Part shown: positions 4,413-7,386 of the stretch, in pieces | Layout: each line of letters starts with the position of its first letter | How positions within the stretch are numbered: the first letter of the stretch is position 1 | Assembly: GCA_037440545.1 (NCBI GenBank) | Contig: JBBITX010000057.1 | Coordinates: 1-7,386 of the forward strand | From: JAVZIQ01 sp037440545 | GTDB taxonomy: Archaea; Thermoproteota; Bathyarchaeia; Bathyarchaeales; Bathycorpusculaceae | DNA length: 7,386 nucleotides | Direction: 5' to 3' | Notes under the pieces: generated by a model | Seen by the model: only the letters and a program-made list of their open reading frames with translations | What the model was told of the DNA's origin: nothing | Databases searched by the model: none | Program-made: the position numbers and the translations under genes

Positions 4413-6461
4413 ATGCCTTTGAAAATGCATTATGGTTTAGGGGTTTTTCTAGCTGCTTCACTGTTGTTCTTCGCCCTTTCAGGGAGTTTTTCAGTTAACG
4501 TTTCCGCTGCTGAACCTTCTAAGCTTAAGATTTATGTTGGCCCTTCTAAGGTTCCTGCAGATAACGGTGTTTATGAGGCTGTTTTTGTTCAGCTTCAGGA
4601 TGCTAAGGGTAACCCTGCTAGGGCTTTAAGGGACATGGATGTTTCATTATCTTCCTCCAACACTTATGTGGGTTCAGTGGATCCTCTAATCACCATACGC
4701 CAAGGTGAAACCTATGCCTCTGCGAAGTTTTACTCCACATATACTCCTGGCTCAACCACCATTACGGCTGCAGCTTCAGGCTTCGCCACTGTTCAGGCTT
4801 CCATAACAACTGTTGGGCCTGTTCCCTACAAAATTGCCGTTTACGCTTTGCCCCCTGTTCTTCCAGCCGATAATGACGTTTACGAGGCTATTATAGTGCA
4901 GCTTCAGGATTCAAGCGGTTCTCCGGCTAAGGCTCCCATTGGAGATGTCCGCGTTATACTCTCCTCATCCAACACGGAAGTAGGCGACGTTGAGTCCTCA
5001 GTGACTATAAGAAGCGGGCAGACATATGCCTTGGCCAAGTTTAAAACAACAGGGACAGATGGAACCACCATTATCACTGCTATGGCTTCAGGCTACGTCC
5101 CAGGAACAGCCACCATTAAAACACAACTTGTTTCCGGTGAGGCAGCTAAACTTAAGGTTTATGTAGCTCCGCCTAAACTGCCCGCTGAAGGCGTTGTCTA
5201 CGAGGCTGTGGCTATCCAGCTTCAAGACACTAAGGGTAACATTGCCAAAACCGAAGGAGGCGTAATTGTATCCCTATCTTCCTCAGACACTTCCATTGGA
5301 ACAGTAAGCGAAACACTTGGAATAAAGCCTAACAGCACATTCAGCATGGTAAAGTTCCACTCAACATACAGGTCTGGAACCACAAAGATTACAGCTATGG
5401 CCACAGGCTATGCAAGCAGCGAGGCAACCATAACAACCGTCGGACCCATACCCTCAAAACTAGCCGTCTACTGTGCTCCATCCATCCTTCCAGCAGACGG
5501 AAAAGCCTACAGGGCTGTTATAGTCCAGCTTCAAGACTCAAGCGGCAACCCTGCTAGGGATCCAATAGGCGATGTAACCTTAAGCCTATTCTCCTCAAAC
5601 ACTGCAGTGGGCGATGTGGAAAATTCAGCTGTTATACCCTTCGGGCGAACATACACCTTTGCAAACTTCACTTCTAGAGTAACTTCAGGCTCAGCTGAAA
5701 TAACAGCTACCACCCCAGGCTATGCCTCAGCTAAAGCCAAGATGACAACGGTTTTAATAGACGAGTTCACCCTCCACGTGACAGCAACAGCCCACCCTGA
5801 AACATTAACATCAGGGGAGAAATCCACAATAAGAATATATGTGGCAGCTGACAATGTCTCCCCAGCTCCAGGAGCCACAGTCAAGCTCACCTCAGACAAG
5901 GGTGGAACATTCACAGCAGTAACCGATGAGAGAAACGGATATTACATGGCTGTTTTCACAGCTCCAAACGTTAACATTAAAACAACATGCACCATAACGG
6001 TGAACGCCACAAAAACAGGATGCGTAGCCGGCGCAGCCACATTGAAAATTACAGTAAACCCATCCTTCCAAACTGGAAGCCTCCGCATATACGTAAAAGA
6101 GGCTGATGGAAAACCCATAGCAGAAGCCTCTGTAACATCCACATCGAAGCCCAGCGGAGCCTCATCTCTAAACGCCATGACAAACACTGAGGGCTTCGTC
6201 CACTTCAGCAGCGTTAAAACTGGAACATACACCTTTGAAATATCAAAAGGAGGCTACGAAACAAAAACAGTTCAAATAGAAGTTAAACCAGACCAGACAA
6301 CAACAGAGGAAGTTTACCTTTCAAAGTCCCCCCTAGCATGGCTAAACATATACACCATAATCATAATAGCAGTTGCAGCATGCATGGCCATAGGCATAAC
6401 CATATGGTTAATCCGCAGAAGAAGACAAGAACCCGAATCCACAATAACCTTCTCATACTAA
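4413..6461 (+). CDS. Membrane-anchored surface protein with tandem Ig-like repeats
   Basis: About 682 residues (685 if the GTG at 4404 is used; numbering below counts from it). Residues 1-36 are a signal peptide with core GVFLAASLLFFALSG and a likely cut near VSAA-E. Four homologous units of about 104 residues follow at 39-142, 143-247, 248-350 and 351-454. Each has an IYV/VY strand, a LPADNxVYEA motif, VQLQDSxGNPA, LSSSNT and an ITAxASGY motif. This pattern resembles invasin/intimin Big_1-type Ig domains. Residues 455-556 are a fifth, divergent Ig-like domain, and 559-640 are a carboxypeptidase-regulatory-like beta domain (SLRIYVKEADGKPIAEASVT). A membrane helix (about 647-670) ends in RRRR with a short cytoplasmic tail. 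The protein is probably a cell-surface stalk, adhesin or envelope component. ATG 4413 is preferred over GTG 4404 by codon only. Synonymous codon choice drifts along the gene. Confidence 0.85.
   Translation: MPLKMHYGLGVFLAASLLFFALSGSFSVNVSAAEPSKLKIYVGPSKVPADNGVYEAVFVQLQDAKGNPARALRDMDVSLSSSNTYVGSVDPLITIRQGETYASAKFYSTYTPGSTTITAAASGFATVQASITTVGPVPYKIAVYALPPVLPADNDVYEAIIVQLQDSSGSPAKAPIGDVRVILSSSNTEVGDVESSVTIRSGQTYALAKFKTTGTDGTTIITAMASGYVPGTATIKTQLVSGEAAKLKVYVAPPKLPAEGVVYEAVAIQLQDTKGNIAKTEGGVIVSLSSSDTSIGTVSETLGIKPNSTFSMVKFHSTYRSGTTKITAMATGYASSEATITTVGPIPSKLAVYCAPSILPADGKAYRAVIVQLQDSSGNPARDPIGDVTLSLFSSNTAVGDVENSAVIPFGRTYTFANFTSRVTSGSAEITATTPGYASAKAKMTTVLIDEFTLHVTATAHPETLTSGEKSTIRIYVAADNVSPAPGATVKLTSDKGGTFTAVTDERNGYYMAVFTAPNVNIKTTCTITVNATKTGCVAGAATLKITVNPSFQTGSLRIYVKEADGKPIAEASVTSTSKPSGASSLNAMTNTEGFVHFSSVKTGTYTFEISKGGYETKTVQIEVKPDQTTTEEVYLSKSPLAWLNIYTIIIIAVAACMAIGITIWLIRRRRQEPESTITFSY
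4518..5765 (+). repeat. Four tandem coding repeats of about 310 bp (Ig-like units)
   Basis: Units begin near 4518, 4830, 5145 and 5454. Each encodes a conserved stretch of the type LPADNxVYEAxxVQLQD. Units 1 and 3 resemble each other in their starts (SKLKIYV, AKLKVYV) and in ending TTVGP-P. Units 2 and 4 share QLQDSSG-PA-xPIGDV. This alternation hints that a two-unit block was duplicated. DNA identity between units is low enough that the duplication is not recent. Confidence 0.8.
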
Positions 6462-6583
6462 ACCATAAAAAGCAAACAGGAAATCCAAAACTCTAACATT
6501 TCTAAAATACAGAATAAACCTTAAAAAAAGCAAAACCTTGGGAAGGAACGTTTCTCAAAGCTAAAAATTTAAGTGAAAACGGG

Positions 6584-6596
6584 ATTAAAAATTAAA
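6584..6596 (-). terminator. Possible T-rich terminator after the PadR gene
   Basis: Read on the minus strand this is TTTAATTTTTAAT, about 30 bases beyond the PadR stop. It is a weak archaeal-type T-tract in the 165-base gap between the convergent surface-protein and PadR genes. No comparable T-tract was seen on the plus strand after 6461. Confidence 0.3.
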
Positions 6597-6626
6597 CGAA
6601 GGCCCCCAGCCCTTTTAGACAGTTAG

Positions 6627-7028
6627 CTAAGTGAAAGCCGCCTTCTTTATTATAGGTTGAACCTCAACGGTTGACGTTTCCTGTTCAGATTCTTCCTTTG
6701 GGATGCCGTTCGCCCCAAGTTTTTTACATATGAGGTTTATTGACTCCCTAGTGTATTCAAGGAGGTTTCTCCCCTCACTTGTCAGTTTGTAAACCTTTCT
6801 TGGACGTTCACAGTTCATGTCCCATTGGCTTTCCACATATTTCTCCATTTCAAGCCTGTTTAATAGGGGGTATATAGTGCTTGGTCCAAGATAAACTCCT
6901 AAACTTCTCCTAATAGTCATTATAATCTGGTAGCCGTGCATGGGCTGACCGTTTAAAAGCTGAAGCACAACAACATCTAAAAGCTCCCTTGCAAGCTTCT
7001 CCTGAACCATTCTAGTCTTAACCACCAT
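6627..7028 (-). CDS. PadR family transcriptional regulator
   Basis: A 133-residue protein with the full PadR winged-helix pattern. Residues about 12-28 are KLARELLDVVVLQLLNG. The family motif QPMHGYQIIMTIRRSLGVYL follows, then GPSTIYPLLNRLEMEKYVES (recognition helix) and a wing with RPRKVYKLTSEGRNLL (about 80-95). A C-terminal helix ESINLICKKLG and a polar tail of about 25 residues end the protein. PadR proteins are dimeric repressors, often relieved by small hydrophobic ligands and often autoregulated. The ATG at 7028 is fixed by a strong SD. A perfect inverted repeat 38-61 bases upstream of the ATG is a likely operator. It converges on the surface-protein gene; a regulatory link between them is only a guess. 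Confidence 0.92.
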   Translation of the reverse strand: MVVKTRMVQEKLARELLDVVVLQLLNGQPMHGYQIIMTIRRSLGVYLGPSTIYPLLNRLEMEKYVESQWDMNCERPRKVYKLTSEGRNLLEYTRESINLICKKLGANGIPKEESEQETSTVEVQPIIKKAAFT

Positions 7029-7035
7029 TTTTTCA

Positions 7036-7042
7036 CACCTCC
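7036..7042 (-). promoter_or_regulatory. Shine-Dalgarno site of the PadR gene
   Basis: GGAGGTG read on the minus strand, 7 bases before the ATG at 7028. It is a near-perfect match to the anti-SD and selects this ATG over the internal in-frame ATG at codon 7. Confidence 0.75.
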
Positions 7043-7065
7043 AATTTACGTTTCATGTTTCAGCT

Positions 7066-7089
7066 GATATGTCGCTGAAGAGACATATC
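7066..7089. promoter_or_regulatory. Candidate PadR operator (perfect inverted repeat)
   Basis: GATATGTC-GCTGAAGA-GACATATC is a perfect 8-bp inverted repeat with an 8-base spacer, upstream of the PadR start. The core ATGT-N10-ACAT is close to the ATGT-N8-ACAT layout described for bacterial PadR operators. A further half-site GACATA lies at 7130-7135 on the same side. Autoregulation is the natural inference. Confidence 0.65.
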
Positions 7090-7140
7090 TTTAGCCTTAA
7101 TACTTCTTAAACATCCTAATAAAGCTATAGACATACCACA

Positions 7141-7160
7141 AGCATAAAAAAGCATAAAAA
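7141..7160. repeat. Two tandem copies of AGCATAAAAA
   Basis: An exact 10-base direct repeat in two head-to-tail copies, in the A-rich gene-free region upstream of the PadR gene. Probably replication slippage; no function suggested. Confidence 0.6.
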
Positions 7161-7301
7161 TAAACATTAGAAAACAAAAAAGCCGAAGGCAGAAAGGCCT
7201 AAAAAACCTCTAAAAAGAACTGTACAACACATAAACCAAAAACTGAAAAGCCCATGGAAAAAGGAATAAGCCGACACGCGGGCAAAACCCGAAAATGAAG
7301 A

Positions 7302-7377
7302 CTTCCAAAATTTCAAAGGGGCCAACCTAAGACCTTCAGATCTGAAAACCACCTTTAGAAAAACGAAATTTTGAAGC
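7302..7377. repeat. Nested, co-centred inverted repeats near the right edge
   Basis: CAAAATTTC (7306-7314) is the exact reverse complement of GAAATTTTG (7365-7373). Between them AAAGGGG (7315-7321) can pair imperfectly with CCACCTTT (7349-7356). At the centre TTCAGATCTGAA (7335-7346) is a perfect 12-bp palindrome. All share nearly the same midpoint (about 7340), so the region could form one long imperfect hairpin or cruciform. The rest of 7090-7386 is A-rich on the plus strand with no convincing coding region. Confidence 0.5.
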
Positions 7378-7386
7378 GCTCCAAGC

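Noticed and set aside
4391..4430. Stretch GTAGAGTGGTTTAGTGGTTA resembling a tRNA D-arm
   Set aside because: No acceptor stem, anticodon arm or T-arm follows; it overlaps the promoter and start of the surface-protein gene.
5222..6232. Several 60-96 codon minus-strand frames under the surface-protein gene
   Set aside because: They mirror the repeat structure of the plus-strand gene and have no independent evidence.
7167..7352. 61-codon minus-strand open frame rich in Phe, Ser and Leu
   Set aside because: Its composition is what A-rich non-coding DNA gives on the opposite strand. It has no SD, no recognisable motif and spans most of the nested inverted repeats.

Overview
The window looks like accessory chromosome from an archaeon, most plausibly a Bathyarchaeia-like (Thermoproteota) lineage. 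This rests on TATA boxes lying 20-35 bases upstream of starts, short or absent leaders mixed with Shine-Dalgarno (SD) starts inside operons, two archaeal HTH_45-type winged-helix regulators, a DUF1616 membrane protein, a UPF0175/DUF3368 toxin-antitoxin pair, and a membrane-anchored surface protein built of repeated Ig-like domains. The lineage is inferred from family content only. No RNA gene, transposase, CRISPR array or metabolic gene was recognised.

Layout. Bases 1-278 (minus) hold a decayed copy of a DUF1616 gene. It has at least four frame changes and runs off the left edge. At 303-1194 (plus) is a two-gene toxin-antitoxin module (UPF0175 antitoxin, then DUF3368 PIN-like toxin). A three-part inverted repeat overlaps its TATA box, and the module sits exactly where the 5' half of the decayed gene should be. 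Reading leftward from 3145 to 1283 (minus) is a compact cluster: a small charged protein of unknown function, an HTH_45 regulator, a signal-peptide/helical/transmembrane protein, and an intact DUF1616 protein whose probable TTG start overlaps the preceding stop (TTGA). At 3386-3748 (plus) and 4023-3745 (minus) two small winged-helix proteins converge and overlap tail to tail at their stop codons. A 380-base gap (4024-4403) contains a structured GC-rich patch. At 4413-6461 (plus) is a roughly 680-residue cell-surface protein: signal peptide, four homologous repeats of about 104 residues, a further Ig-like domain, a carboxypeptidase-regulatory-like domain and a C-terminal membrane anchor. At 7028-6627 (minus) is a PadR regulator with a strong SD and a perfect 8-bp inverted repeat upstream. 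The last 300 bases have no convincing gene but hold nested inverted repeats.

How the parts may work together (inference). Two modules face the cell exterior: the helical-membrane/DUF1616 pair and the Ig-repeat protein. Four winged-helix regulators surround them, which suggests a regulated surface-protein locus. The toxin-antitoxin module looks like a later insertion into a tandem DUF1616 array. The least explained parts are the minus-strand cluster with its unknown leading gene, and the structured intergenic patch at about 4221-4340.
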